64,000 nt of DNA from Tichowtungia aerotolerans (GTDB lineage: Bacteria > Verrucomicrobiota > Kiritimatiellia > Kiritimatiellales > Tichowtungiaceae), in assembly GCF_009905215.1 (NCBI RefSeq), contig NZ_CP047593.1:3352900-3416899 (forward strand), read 5' to 3'. A program made the position numbers and the translations under genes. Positions 19,113 to 27,671 of the stretch are shown here, piece by piece. Every line of letters starts with the position of its first letter. Positions within the stretch are counted from its first letter, which is position 1. Under the pieces are notes generated by a model. That model saw nothing but the letters and a program-made list of their open reading frames with translations. It searched no databases and was not told where the DNA came from.

Positions 19113-20519
19113 ATGTTAATCAGTACACACACAACCGGAATTCATTACACTGACGAAATTGTCGAGTGGGCTGTATTGCGTAAGAACCGCGCAGGCACGG
19201 AAAAAATACTCGAAGGAGCTCACCCGGTTCCGGAAGGTTTTTTTGATCAGGAGGACGCTCCGCTTTTTCCCTCCGAAGTGCTGGAGCACAGCCGCAAGGA
19301 GTTTAAGGGAATCGTAACCGTATCCCTGCCCTCTGCACACCTGCTGATGCGCGTACTGGAACTGCCGTCGTCCGACCCGGACGAACTTCGCAGCATGGTG
19401 GAGCTTCAGATGGATCGGGTTTCCCCCTTCCCTTTGGAGCAAATGGCTGTTTCCTACGAAGTGCTCAAGCAGAACGAAGAACACTCCCGGGTTCTTGCCA
19501 TTGCCGCCCAACGCAACACGATTGATCGCCTGGGAGATCTTTTTAAAGAACAGAACGTATACATCCGCAGTCTGGATGCTGAGATTCTGGCATGGTGGAG
19601 CCTGCTGATTGCTCACGGCGATGTTCCCTGTCAAGGCCGGGTGCTTCTGATTCTTGAAGAACACACTGAATTTTCGATGATCGTGGTCGATCACGGTGTG
19701 CCGGTCTGTTTTCGGTCCCTGGAGCTTTTTCACAACTATACGGATGAAAAAGTAGTCGGCGAGATCATTGAAGACATCCAGCACACGCTGTTGTCGCTCG
19801 AAACAGAGTATCAGGAAAACAACCGGTGTCTGACCGAGGTCTGGAGCCAATCGGAACTGCCGAAAACGCTCATTGAAGGACTGCGTTCCATTTCTCCCCG
19901 AGGTGTCAACCAGCATGATCTGGGCTCCCTGCCCTCCCTTGCGGAAGGGCTTGCTTTGCGCTCCGCAGAACGGGGAGTACATCATGCAGAGCTGGTTCCT
20001 CGGGAATGGGTGGACCTGCAGCGCCGCCGGCAGATCATGAAAATCACCACGGTTGCATCCATTGCGGTGCTCAGTGTATGGATAGCAGTCATTTCCATCA
20101 CAGGAACAATCTTTGCGGTACAGAAGTCGGCTGCGAATAGCGTCCGCAAAGAGGCGGCTCTGTACGCAGAACCGGCCCGGGCGGCACAGGATGCGCGTGC
20201 CGAAAAGGAATCGCTCGAAAAATATGCAGACCGCACCCATTCCGTTTTAGAGGGGTTGCTGGAAGTGACCCAACTTCTTCCGGAGTCTCTGGAGCTCAAC
20301 TCGTTTGATTACACAAAAGGCAAGGCGATTCATCTGCGAGGATCCGGCCCGCGAACCGAACCGATCTATGACTATTTCCAGAAACTGGGCGCATCCCGCC
20401 AGTTTAAAGCCATTAAGGATGAAAAACAGAGCATGCAGATTAAACAGGGCCAGCGCCAGGAAGGATTCTCGGTTACCGTCCTGCTTCCGGAAATCGCTGC
20501 CACGGAGGACTCGCCATGA
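19113..20519 (+). CDS. gspL: PilM-PilN-like fusion (GspL equivalent)
   Basis: The 468 residues form an actin-like cytoplasmic PilM/GspL domain (1 to ~310, with PSAHLLMRVLELPSSDPDELRSMVELQMDRVSPF), one membrane helix (~318-338, IAVLSVWIAVISITGTIFAV), then a coiled coil and ferredoxin-like PilN domain with GLLEVTQLLPESLELNSFDY. GspL of classical type II systems has this layout, while pili split it into PilM and PilN. It would recruit the ATPase to the membrane platform. The last codons overlap gspM by 4 bp. Confidence 0.8.
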   Translation: MLISTHTTGIHYTDEIVEWAVLRKNRAGTEKILEGAHPVPEGFFDQEDAPLFPSEVLEHSRKEFKGIVTVSLPSAHLLMRVLELPSSDPDELRSMVELQMDRVSPFPLEQMAVSYEVLKQNEEHSRVLAIAAQRNTIDRLGDLFKEQNVYIRSLDAEILAWWSLLIAHGDVPCQGRVLLILEEHTEFSMIVVDHGVPVCFRSLELFHNYTDEKVVGEIIEDIQHTLLSLETEYQENNRCLTEVWSQSELPKTLIEGLRSISPRGVNQHDLGSLPSLAEGLALRSAERGVHHAELVPREWVDLQRRRQIMKITTVASIAVLSVWIAVISITGTIFAVQKSAANSVRKEAALYAEPARAAQDARAEKESLEKYADRTHSVLEGLLEVTQLLPESLELNSFDYTKGKAIHLRGSGPRTEPIYDYFQKLGASRQFKAIKDEKQSMQIKQGQRQEGFSVTVLLPEIAATEDSP

Positions 20520-21061
20520 AAATCTCACGGCGCGAAATGCTCATAGGAATCCTGACCTTGTTTATAGCACTGTTCGGCCTCACATACTGGCTGGGCGGTT
20601 CCAGGATTGCTGAACACAAAGCAATCATTGAGGAAAAGGAAAAGCTGCTGCGGCAGATCCAGTTGCACAAACGGATTATCGCCGAACAGGGCAGCTGGAC
20701 AAACCGGCTGAGCGAACTGCAATCCCAGCTTCCGGTTTACGACCGCAAGGTATCGGTTACCGGTGAAATTCTCAAAGAGATCAAAAGCATGGCTGACGGC
20801 ACCGGCCTGGATCTCACGAAAAGCCGGGCTAACCGTGAAAAACAGGTCGGGACCCTCTACGAGCTAAGCGTGATCTGTGACTGGGAAGGCGAACTCGAAG
20901 AACTTGTCCGTTTTCTCTATCAGGTCAACGAACAGGGCTTACGGTTCGATATTCGAGAGTTGTCCGTGCGCCCTGACGCCAAGCGCGCCGGAATTCTGCG
21001 CGGCGACATGATTATTGACTGTGCTTATCGCCGCAGTGACGAAGCAGCCTCTGCAAATTGA
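20516..21061 (+). CDS. gspM: PilO/GspM-like inner membrane protein
   Basis: A 181-residue protein: one N-terminal membrane helix (MLIGILTLFIALFGLTYWLGG), a coiled coil (~35-80) and a small ferredoxin-like domain ending RGDMIIDCAYRR. This bitopic layout is that of GspM/PilO, the partner of the gspL product. It overlaps gspL by 4 bp and precedes gspD by 53 bp. Confidence 0.82.
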   Translation: MKISRREMLIGILTLFIALFGLTYWLGGSRIAEHKAIIEEKEKLLRQIQLHKRIIAEQGSWTNRLSELQSQLPVYDRKVSVTGEILKEIKSMADGTGLDLTKSRANREKQVGTLYELSVICDWEGELEELVRFLYQVNEQGLRFDIRELSVRPDAKRAGILRGDMIIDCAYRRSDEAASAN

Positions 21062-21114
21062 AATAATGGATGATTTGTGCTAATTTGAACGACTTCTAAC
21101 CTGGGACGAACTAA

Positions 21115-23403
21115 ATGAAAAAGCGAATTGTTTACGGATTCATAGCCGGCCTGCTGGCATGCACAGCCCTTCTTTTGGATGCGCAACAGGCACCGTCAAT
21201 GGCACCAACAATCCAACCGAAACCGCAGCCGCCACAAAAAGACGAGCAGCTCTTCTCTCAGAGCTTTGCGGATTCACCGTTGGAAATGCTGGTGGATTTC
21301 TACAATGAATGGGTCGGCCGCACGCTCATTATCCAGGCCGACCTTTCACCGACCATCAGCCTGAAATTCAGCAAGCTCACCAAAAAAGAAGCCATGCAGG
21401 CCATCGAAACGGTTCTGGCCATGAACGGTGTAGCGCTCGTTCCGATGGGCGAAAAGTTTCTGAAGGTCGTTCCCATCGACAGCGCCCGTCAGGAAGGCAT
21501 GTCTATTAAACCCTTTGACCCGGAAGAAAGCTATGTTCCGGCCGATCAGCTCATTTCGCAAATCATCCCCTTACGCTACGTGGTCTTTACCGATGTTCAG
21601 GCCGTTGTCCAGCACCTGATCCACGGCTATGGAAAAATCCAGTCGCTTGAGCGCATCAACAGCATTCTGATCACCGATACCTCTGCAAACATCGCCCGAA
21701 TCGTTGAAGTCCTCGCGATGCTCGACCAGCCACTCGAACAGATCGAACCGCGGATCTATCAGCTCAACCACGCCAAAGCCGACGACATTGCCTCCAAACT
21801 GAAAGAACTGGTGGAAGCCGCCCAGCCGAGTACCACCAAGCAGGAAGTTGTTGCGGCTGCCAGAACAATTCCCGGCGTCATTCGCGCCCCGACAACCAAA
21901 ACGGTTGCGGTGCCCGGCAGCTCCGCCGGCGATGAAACCCAGATGATTCAGGGAGAAGTCAAATTTGTCTCCGACGAACGCACCAACATCCTCATTGTCT
22001 TTTCTAAACAGGCGAATTTTGATTTTTTTGACCGCATCATCAAAGTGCTCGATGTCCCGGTTGACCCGGAAGTTGTCGTGGAGACGATCAATCTCGAATA
22101 TGCCGAAGCTTCAGAAATCTCCGGTATCCTGAACGAGTTTGTCGGAGCCGCTCAGGCGGATGAAGAAACCAAAAAAGCCCAGACCGGCGATACCGCGGAA
22201 TCCGGAAGCAGCCGCAGCCTCAACGATGTCGTTGCCCAGCGTGCGTCCGCCAAGCGCGAAATCAGCGCTGCCGCTAAAACCGCCATCGGTCGCCTCTCCG
22301 AAGATACAAAAATCCTTTCCGACGAACGCACCAACTCGCTCCTGCTTATGGGAAACAAAGGCGATGTCGAAGCCCTCAAATCCGTTATCGCCAGGCTCGA
22401 CGTCATGCTCCAGCAGGTTATGATCGAAGCCGTAATTATTAGTGTTGGGCTCGATGATTCGATTCAAAGTGGAATTCAGTGGGTCTACCAAAATCAACCT
22501 GGATACGGTGATGTTCGGTATAAAAAAGAAATCCGGGATGTAACAACTTATGACAATAACAATAATCCAATTATTACTCCCACTGTCTTTGAAGTTCCGG
22601 AGTATGTTGAAGGAAAGCTAAACAGAACCGGTTTTGATGCGGATGACCTAGCAGATAATATGGTTGGTGGAGCTCTAACTTATTATGGATTATTTCCAGA
22701 GATAAACTTAGAGACCATTATCAGTGCAGCGAAATCTGACAGCAATGCGAGGGTCCTTTCCACTCCTGTTGTCTTAACTACAGACAACACAGAAGCAACG
22801 ATTACCATTGCGGATGAACGCCCGGTCATCACTTCCTCGATCAACAGCGGCAGCAGTTCCGTCAACAACGGCTACAGCGCACGCGCCACCTATGAATACA
22901 AAACCATCGGGATTGACCTGACGGTCACGCCGCGCATCAACCCGAAAAACTTTGTATTGATGGAAATCAATCAGTCGGCGGACGACGTTGGCGGCAACGT
23001 AACCGTGGATGGCAACGAAGTGCCGATTATTCAAAAACGCGAAATTACGGCCACCGTAGGAGTCAAAGATAAAGAAACAATTATTCTTGGAGGACTGGTT
23101 CGCAAGTCCAACTCCGAAAGCGCCACTAAAATTCCGCTGCTGGGGGACATTCCGCTGCTGGGCTGGCTTTTCAGCTCACACAGCAAATCGGATGACCGCC
23201 AGGAGCTGGTTGTCCTTCTTACACCCTACGTGTTGAACAATCCGGAAGAAGCGCAGGCTGAAACGATCCGCCGGTTTGAATCCAGTGATTCGAAAAACAG
23301 CGAATGGCCACGCGGCTGGTCGCTCAGCGAACTCGCCAACGATGAGCCGGAAAAAGAGGAATGGAAAACCGGCAAAAAAGCCGAAGGCGGTGAATCGGAA
23401 TAA
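21115..23403 (+). CDS. gspD: Outer membrane secretin GspD
   Basis: Forms the outer membrane channel. The 762 residues hold a signal peptide (~1-22, cleaved near LLDAQQA), N0 and N1-N3 domains (LRYVVFTDVQAVVQHLIHGYGKIQSLERINSILITDT; DERTNILIVFSKQ), and the secretin domain (TIGIDLTVTPRINPKNFVLMEINQS, ETIILGGLVRKS, KIPLLGDIPLLGWLFSS, ELVVLLTPYV). A C-terminal charged tail (~60 residues) may bind a pilotin. Residues ~440-562 (22432-22800) are encoded by distinctly AT-rich DNA with different codon choice, suggesting a recombined segment. Confidence 0.94.
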   Translation: MKKRIVYGFIAGLLACTALLLDAQQAPSMAPTIQPKPQPPQKDEQLFSQSFADSPLEMLVDFYNEWVGRTLIIQADLSPTISLKFSKLTKKEAMQAIETVLAMNGVALVPMGEKFLKVVPIDSARQEGMSIKPFDPEESYVPADQLISQIIPLRYVVFTDVQAVVQHLIHGYGKIQSLERINSILITDTSANIARIVEVLAMLDQPLEQIEPRIYQLNHAKADDIASKLKELVEAAQPSTTKQEVVAAARTIPGVIRAPTTKTVAVPGSSAGDETQMIQGEVKFVSDERTNILIVFSKQANFDFFDRIIKVLDVPVDPEVVVETINLEYAEASEISGILNEFVGAAQADEETKKAQTGDTAESGSSRSLNDVVAQRASAKREISAAAKTAIGRLSEDTKILSDERTNSLLLMGNKGDVEALKSVIARLDVMLQQVMIEAVIISVGLDDSIQSGIQWVYQNQPGYGDVRYKKEIRDVTTYDNNNNPIITPTVFEVPEYVEGKLNRTGFDADDLADNMVGGALTYYGLFPEINLETIISAAKSDSNARVLSTPVVLTTDNTEATITIADERPVITSSINSGSSSVNNGYSARATYEYKTIGIDLTVTPRINPKNFVLMEINQSADDVGGNVTVDGNEVPIIQKREITATVGVKDKETIILGGLVRKSNSESATKIPLLGDIPLLGWLFSSHSKSDDRQELVVLLTPYVLNNPEEAQAETIRRFESSDSKNSEWPRGWSLSELANDEPEKEEWKTGKKAEGGESE

Positions 23404-23447
23404 TTCGGCCGAGACCCGGCAACCAACAGCCTCGCTCCGTTTCTGCG

Positions 23448-23472
23448 AGGATTGGCTCTGTGAGCCAATCCT
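23448..23472. terminator. Perfect hairpin between convergent gspD and the phosphatase-superfamily gene
   Basis: AGGATTGGCTC, loop TGT, GAGCCAATCCT: an 11-bp perfect stem but no T tract on either side. It may be a weak terminator or an mRNA 3'-end stabiliser. Confidence 0.55.
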
Positions 23473-23497
23473 GACAACGTAATGCAACCTCATTACC

Positions 23498-24337
23498 CTA
23501 TCCGAAAAACTTCAGAATTGCCGGCGCAAGCTGATCGATCCGCTCCAACGGCCGAAAACGATCCGGTTGCGAAAGATACAGAGGAACCGGGTTAACGGTG
23601 TGGCTTCGAACAGTCATGTCCTCAATATTCCCGTGGTCACTGGTAACGATCAGCTGGCCATCGAAACTCCACAGTTCGGAGAAGAAACAATCCAGTTTTT
23701 CCAGGGTTTTAAAAACCAGATGCTTATCGCCGCGGTGTCCGGCGTGATCGGTCTGGAAAAATTCAAACAACGTAAAGTCATGATCGTTGGCTACATCGAT
23801 CAGATGTTTTCCCGCCTCTTCCGGAGTTATCAGCGGTCCGTCGTATCCGCGTTCGGCCCTGATCTTCTCGCGGGTTAGATCGTGGCAGACCGCACGGTTC
23901 GCCAGCAGATCTGCTTTGCCGCGCACACCGCCGAGCGCGGCCAGAGTGGCCACGGTGGTCACTGATTCGCGACGCGGCGGGATGTGTGCCACATCGTCCA
24001 GCCAGTAAGCATTGGCGAATGTGCAGGCTTTTCCTGCCCTGAGCAGGCCGGAAAACACGTTGTGCTCCTGCACCAGGGTTTTCAGCCGCGGCGGAGGAAA
24101 GCCTTCGATGTGCCGTCCCATCAGCTTGGGAGCGTTAAGGCCGGTTAAGAGAGCCGCCTGCCCGGTTGCGCTTTGCGGCAGCCCCGGGACTCCAAGCTGT
24201 GCATCCAAAGGAACCGATGAGTTCAGCATTTTTCCAAGGTTTGGAAAATAACTGCGATCCGCCAGTGGATTGACAGCAGGATCATCGGAGCCGAGGCCGA
24301 AACCATCGATAAATACAAATAATACCTTCTGTTTCAT
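23498..24337 (-). CDS. Alkaline phosphatase/phosphoglyceromutase-superfamily metalloenzyme
   Basis: A 279-residue protein with the superfamily's metal ligands in order: LFVFIDGFGLG (first Asp), PQSATGQAALLTG (Thr/Ser nucleophile), FQTDHAGH and VTSDHGNIED, then RSHTVNPVPLYL. It is much shorter than cofactor-independent phosphoglycerate mutase and lacks its inserted phosphotransferase domain, so the substrate is unknown. A TTCCA/TGGAA palindrome (24232-24246) encodes PNLGK near the N-terminus. Convergent with gspD. Confidence 0.75.
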   Translation of the reverse strand: MKQKVLFVFIDGFGLGSDDPAVNPLADRSYFPNLGKMLNSSVPLDAQLGVPGLPQSATGQAALLTGLNAPKLMGRHIEGFPPPRLKTLVQEHNVFSGLLRAGKACTFANAYWLDDVAHIPPRRESVTTVATLAALGGVRGKADLLANRAVCHDLTREKIRAERGYDGPLITPEEAGKHLIDVANDHDFTLFEFFQTDHAGHRGDKHLVFKTLEKLDCFFSELWSFDGQLIVTSDHGNIEDMTVRSHTVNPVPLYLSQPDRFRPLERIDQLAPAILKFFG

Positions 24338-24402
24338 AATGCTTAGTTTTAGTCTTACTCCGAATCATTATATCGGCCAATCGATTAAGAGGAGAACCGC
24401 AA

Positions 24403-24927
24403 ATGAAATTCATTGAGCTCGCAAGACAACGCGTCAGTATTCGTTCCTATTCCGACCGGGTTGTCAGTCAAAAAATGCTGAATGAGGTGCTGGAGGCCGG
24501 ACAGATGGCTCCAACTGCCTGCAATTATCAGCCCTTCCAGTTTGTCGTTGTGAAAGAAACGGAAAACCTGAAGGCCCTCGCGGAGGCGTATCCTGCGGAT
24601 TGGTTTGCTGAAGCTCCGATAGTGATTGCAATCTGTACGCAGCCCAAACAGGCCTGGCACCGAAAAAAACACGATAATCGATGCTACGCCGATGTCGATG
24701 CCGCGATTGCGGCTGATCACATGACGCTGGCAGCTGCAGATTTGGGGCTTGGCACGTGCTGGATCGGTGCCTTTGATCCTAAAAAGGTCCGGAAAGTACT
24801 GCAGGTTCCCCGCAGCGCAGAACCGCTGATTTTGTTAACACTCGGGCATCCCAATGAAACGGGACGCCCCAAACAGCGCAAGCCGATGAATGAACTGGTG
24901 CGGCTTGAGAACTGGAACAACGAATGA
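24403..24927 (+). CDS. Nitroreductase-family flavoprotein
   Basis: A 174-residue FMN-dependent oxidoreductase-type protein. The FMN-binding start RQRVSIRSYSDRVV, the segment GQMAPTACNYQPFQFVVV and the later AAADLGLGTCWIGAF are the family's signatures. Substrate cannot be told from the sequence. GAGGAG precedes the ATG. It overlaps the following hydrolase gene by 4 bp (ATGA), so the two are coupled. Confidence 0.88.
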   Translation: MKFIELARQRVSIRSYSDRVVSQKMLNEVLEAGQMAPTACNYQPFQFVVVKETENLKALAEAYPADWFAEAPIVIAICTQPKQAWHRKKHDNRCYADVDAAIAADHMTLAAADLGLGTCWIGAFDPKKVRKVLQVPRSAEPLILLTLGHPNETGRPKQRKPMNELVRLENWNNE

Positions 24928-25706
24928 TTGGTATACTGATTTTAAAACTGATGGTGCTGGCGATTCTGGTTTATGCCGGTGCAGTCATCTTCATGTGGGT
25001 TCGACAGGATCGTTTTCTGTTCAAGCCGAATCATTGGGAGCCCCTGCCGGAGTTCGAAAAATACCGATGGGATCGGGAAGTTAACGGCGTAAAGCTTCAG
25101 GGATGGTTTCTGGATAAAGGCTGTGATAAAACCGTCATCTATCACGGAGGAAATGCCGAAGACCTCGCCGGACACTGCGACGTTCTTTTCCAGGGGTTAA
25201 CAACCAACGCCCTGCTCGTGAACTACCGAGGTTACGGACAAAGCGAAGGCCGGCCGGCGGAAAAGGACATGATCGCCGACTGCATCGCAGTGCTTGATCT
25301 GTTCTGTAAAGAAAAAGCGGTTCCCTTTTCTTCCATCTTCCTGATGGGACGCAGCCTCGGCAGCGGAGTGTCGGTTCAGGTCGCGGCGGCCCGCCCTGAG
25401 GTCGCCGGGGTCATTCTGGTGACTCCGTACGAAAGCATTGCCGCCATCGCCCGCTTTCAGTATCCGTGGCTGCCGATCGAACGACTGCTCCATCATCCTT
25501 TCCAATCCATTGACTTTGCTCCGGCTCTAAAATTGCCGGCGCTGGTTCTGCTTGCCGAATTTGATGAAGTGATTCCGGTTGAAAGCGGGCTCAGGCTGGG
25601 CAGCGCCTGGGGCGGACCAAAAGAAATCATCACCCTGCCCACCGGGCATATGGACATTAATGAACATCCGGATTACTTCACCGCCATCAACCGGTTTGTG
25701 AAATAA
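24924..25706 (+). CDS. Membrane-anchored alpha/beta hydrolase
   Basis: A 260-residue protein with an N-terminal membrane helix (ILILKLMVLAILVYAGAVIFMW), then an alpha/beta hydrolase fold: LLVNYRGYGQSEG, the nucleophile elbow LMGRSLGSGVS (Ser), acid AEFDEVIPVESG and the catalytic His in TGHMDINEH. It resembles the YfhR/bem46-type 'BAAT-like' hydrolases, whose substrates are unknown. Coupled to the nitroreductase gene. Confidence 0.85.
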   Translation: MIGILILKLMVLAILVYAGAVIFMWVRQDRFLFKPNHWEPLPEFEKYRWDREVNGVKLQGWFLDKGCDKTVIYHGGNAEDLAGHCDVLFQGLTTNALLVNYRGYGQSEGRPAEKDMIADCIAVLDLFCKEKAVPFSSIFLMGRSLGSGVSVQVAAARPEVAGVILVTPYESIAAIARFQYPWLPIERLLHHPFQSIDFAPALKLPALVLLAEFDEVIPVESGLRLGSAWGGPKEIITLPTGHMDINEHPDYFTAINRFVK

Positions 25707-25741
25707 TTCCCGCGCAAAGCCGCAGAGGAGCAAAGAGTTGC

Positions 25742-26125
25742 TTATTCTTCGAGACCGTTAACCGCCCGAACAATTCCATCTTTCATTAAAACCGCGCCAA
25801 AATTGAGCAGCAGTCCCAATTTAAGTCCAGTAAGCCGGAGATAGGTTTGGAGTTGCTTGCGATGAACAGCAGTCACTGCCTCCACTGACTTTAGCTCCAG
25901 AATAACTTTTCTTTCGATAATGATGTCAGCACGGAAACCTTCATCAAACTGAACTCCGTCATACACAATGGGAACAGCAACTTGCCTTTGAACTGACAGC
26001 CTGCGGCGCTCTAGTTCCCGGGTAAGAACAATTTCATAAACAGATTCCAGCAACCCCGGTCCCAGCGCTCGATGAACTTTTACAGCAGCATCAACGACTT
26101 CTTTAGAAATGTCATTTTCACTCAT
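25742..26125 (-). CDS. GxxExxY protein (PD-(D/E)XK-like fold)
   Basis: A 127-residue protein of the GxxExxY family: VHRALGPGLLESVYE carries the defining motif, followed by DGVQFDEGFRADIIIERKVILELKSVE, the PD-(D/E)XK-like core (D...ExK). The family is widespread in environmental bacteria, often as isolated single genes. Its biological role is not established. Flanked by convergent hydrolase and co-oriented EamA genes. Confidence 0.88.
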   Translation of the reverse strand: MSENDISKEVVDAAVKVHRALGPGLLESVYEIVLTRELERRRLSVQRQVAVPIVYDGVQFDEGFRADIIIERKVILELKSVEAVTAVHRKQLQTYLRLTGLKLGLLLNFGAVLMKDGIVRAVNGLEE

Positions 26126-26157
26126 GATGCCTCCATGTCTAACCCAAATAACTCAGC

Positions 26158-27084
26158 TTAGCGCCTTTGCGGCTTTGCGCGAGAACTTTTCCCGGGGGTC
26201 AAAGCAGTAATCATTCCGGCGAGAATAAAAATTCCGGCCAGGATTTCCGGTGTGCTGAATTTCTCATCGAGAATCAGCCACGCAAAAAAGGCCGCGGCGA
26301 ACGGTTTCAGGAAAAACGCCATGGATCCAGTCCCGGCGCCGACGTGGCCGATTCCATGAATATACAGGAAGTAGCCAATTGCTGTGCCAAAGATCGCCAG
26401 GTAAACGGTACCGAACCAATCGACGGCTCCATATTCCGAAAAAGGAACGCCCTCCAGAGTAAAAGCGATTGGGAGAAGAATGACGCCGCCGATCAGGGAT
26501 GCCAACGTGATGATTGTCAGCGCGCCGTAACGAGGAATGATCTTTTTGGAAAAGACCGTATACAAAGCAAAGGCCAGAGTCGCTGCCGCCATGATCAGAA
26601 TTCCCTGAAGGCCCACTCCGTCGGCCCGATCTTTTGCCAACGCTCCCACGCCGGTCAGGCAAAGCAGTACGGCACCCAATTTGCGCAGAGTAATCTTTTC
26701 AGAAAGCATCAGCGCGGCAAACAAGACAACAAAGACCGGATTGCAGCTGAAGATCAATGCGGCAATATTGGCCGGCAGAAACATGATTCCGAGATGAAAC
26801 AGACTGGCCATCAGCGTAACGCCAACCAGTCCGACCCCGAAAAGAACCATCCAGTCCCGCAGTCCGATTCTGACATTTCGCCGGCGCAGTTCTGAACGGG
26901 CGGGTGCGGCCAGTACAAGACCGGTAATCACAAAGCGAAAGCAGGCCAGCCAGAATGGATTGCTTCCAGCGATGCCGTCACCGATCTGCATTAACTTGGA
27001 AGCCACTTCGACCGTACTGAACAGTAAAACTCCCAGAATCAGAGCTGTCAGACCGATTCCGGAGGAACGCTCCGGCCCGCTCAT
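26158..27084 (-). CDS. EamA/DMT-superfamily transporter
   Basis: A 308-residue integral membrane protein with ten predicted helices in two EamA halves (first ending in LCLTGVGALA, second with ATLAFALYTVFSKKIIPRYGAL and FLKPFAAAFFAWLILDEKF). Drug/metabolite transporters of this type export amino acids or other metabolites; the substrate is unknown. The start at 27084 overlaps the def stop by 4 bp, so def and this gene form an operon. Confidence 0.88.
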   Translation of the reverse strand: MSGPERSSGIGLTALILGVLLFSTVEVASKLMQIGDGIAGSNPFWLACFRFVITGLVLAAPARSELRRRNVRIGLRDWMVLFGVGLVGVTLMASLFHLGIMFLPANIAALIFSCNPVFVVLFAALMLSEKITLRKLGAVLLCLTGVGALAKDRADGVGLQGILIMAAATLAFALYTVFSKKIIPRYGALTIITLASLIGGVILLPIAFTLEGVPFSEYGAVDWFGTVYLAIFGTAIGYFLYIHGIGHVGAGTGSMAFFLKPFAAAFFAWLILDEKFSTPEILAGIFILAGMITALTPGKSSRAKPQRR

Positions 27085-27632
27085 TTTGCGCCTTTGTTCT
27101 GCTTTACAAGGGTCTTCAGCTTTCCGGCCTTGAGAATCTTTTCAACGGGCGTCATGTGATCGACCAGCAACACTCCGTTCAGATGGTCATTTTCATGCTG
27201 AATCGCACGGGCAAGCAATCCTTTCGCATTCAAAGTCTGTTCGTTACCGTCTCGATCCAGATAACGCAAAACAACTTCCTTAGGACGGGTTACTGAAACC
27301 TGAATTCCCGGGAAGCTCAGACAGCCCTCATCCATCACGTCGGTTTCTTCAGATGCTCCAATAACTTCAGGGTTGAAAATTACCAGAGGCATTTTTACAC
27401 CGGGATTCAGGGGCAGTCCCTCTTTGTCCTGATCCGCCCGCGCAGGAATATCCAGAATAAACAAAGCTTCAGTGCGGCCGATCTGTTCGGCCGCCAGACC
27501 GATGCCGTCTGCGGAATACATCAGCCCGAACATACGGTCAGCCAGCTTGCGCAGATCATCCGTTACCTCTGCTACCGGTTCGGCTTTTTTACGCAGGATC
27601 GGATTGCCATAGGTTGTAATTGGGTTTGCCAT
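27081..27632 (-). CDS. def: Peptide deformylase
   Basis: Removes the formyl group from new proteins' initiator methionine. I choose the ATG at 27632 (MANPITTYGNPILRKKAEPV), with GAGGAG 5 nt upstream, giving 183 residues; the open frame upstream overlaps the divergent radical SAM gene and is not needed. The three metal motifs are present: GIGLAAEQIG, EGCLSFPG (Cys ligand) and QHENDHLNG (two His ligands and catalytic Glu). Confidence 0.95.
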   Translation of the reverse strand: MANPITTYGNPILRKKAEPVAEVTDDLRKLADRMFGLMYSADGIGLAAEQIGRTEALFILDIPARADQDKEGLPLNPGVKMPLVIFNPEVIGASEETDVMDEGCLSFPGIQVSVTRPKEVVLRYLDRDGNEQTLNAKGLLARAIQHENDHLNGVLLVDHMTPVEKILKAGKLKTLVKQNKGAK

Positions 27633-27671
27633 TTTTCTCCTCAGATTTTCAAAAACATGTATTTTAACGGA

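Noticed and set aside
17977-20240. Two frames of over 350 codons opposite gspK and gspL
   Set aside because: Shadows of plus-strand coding sequence with strong prepilin and PilM features.
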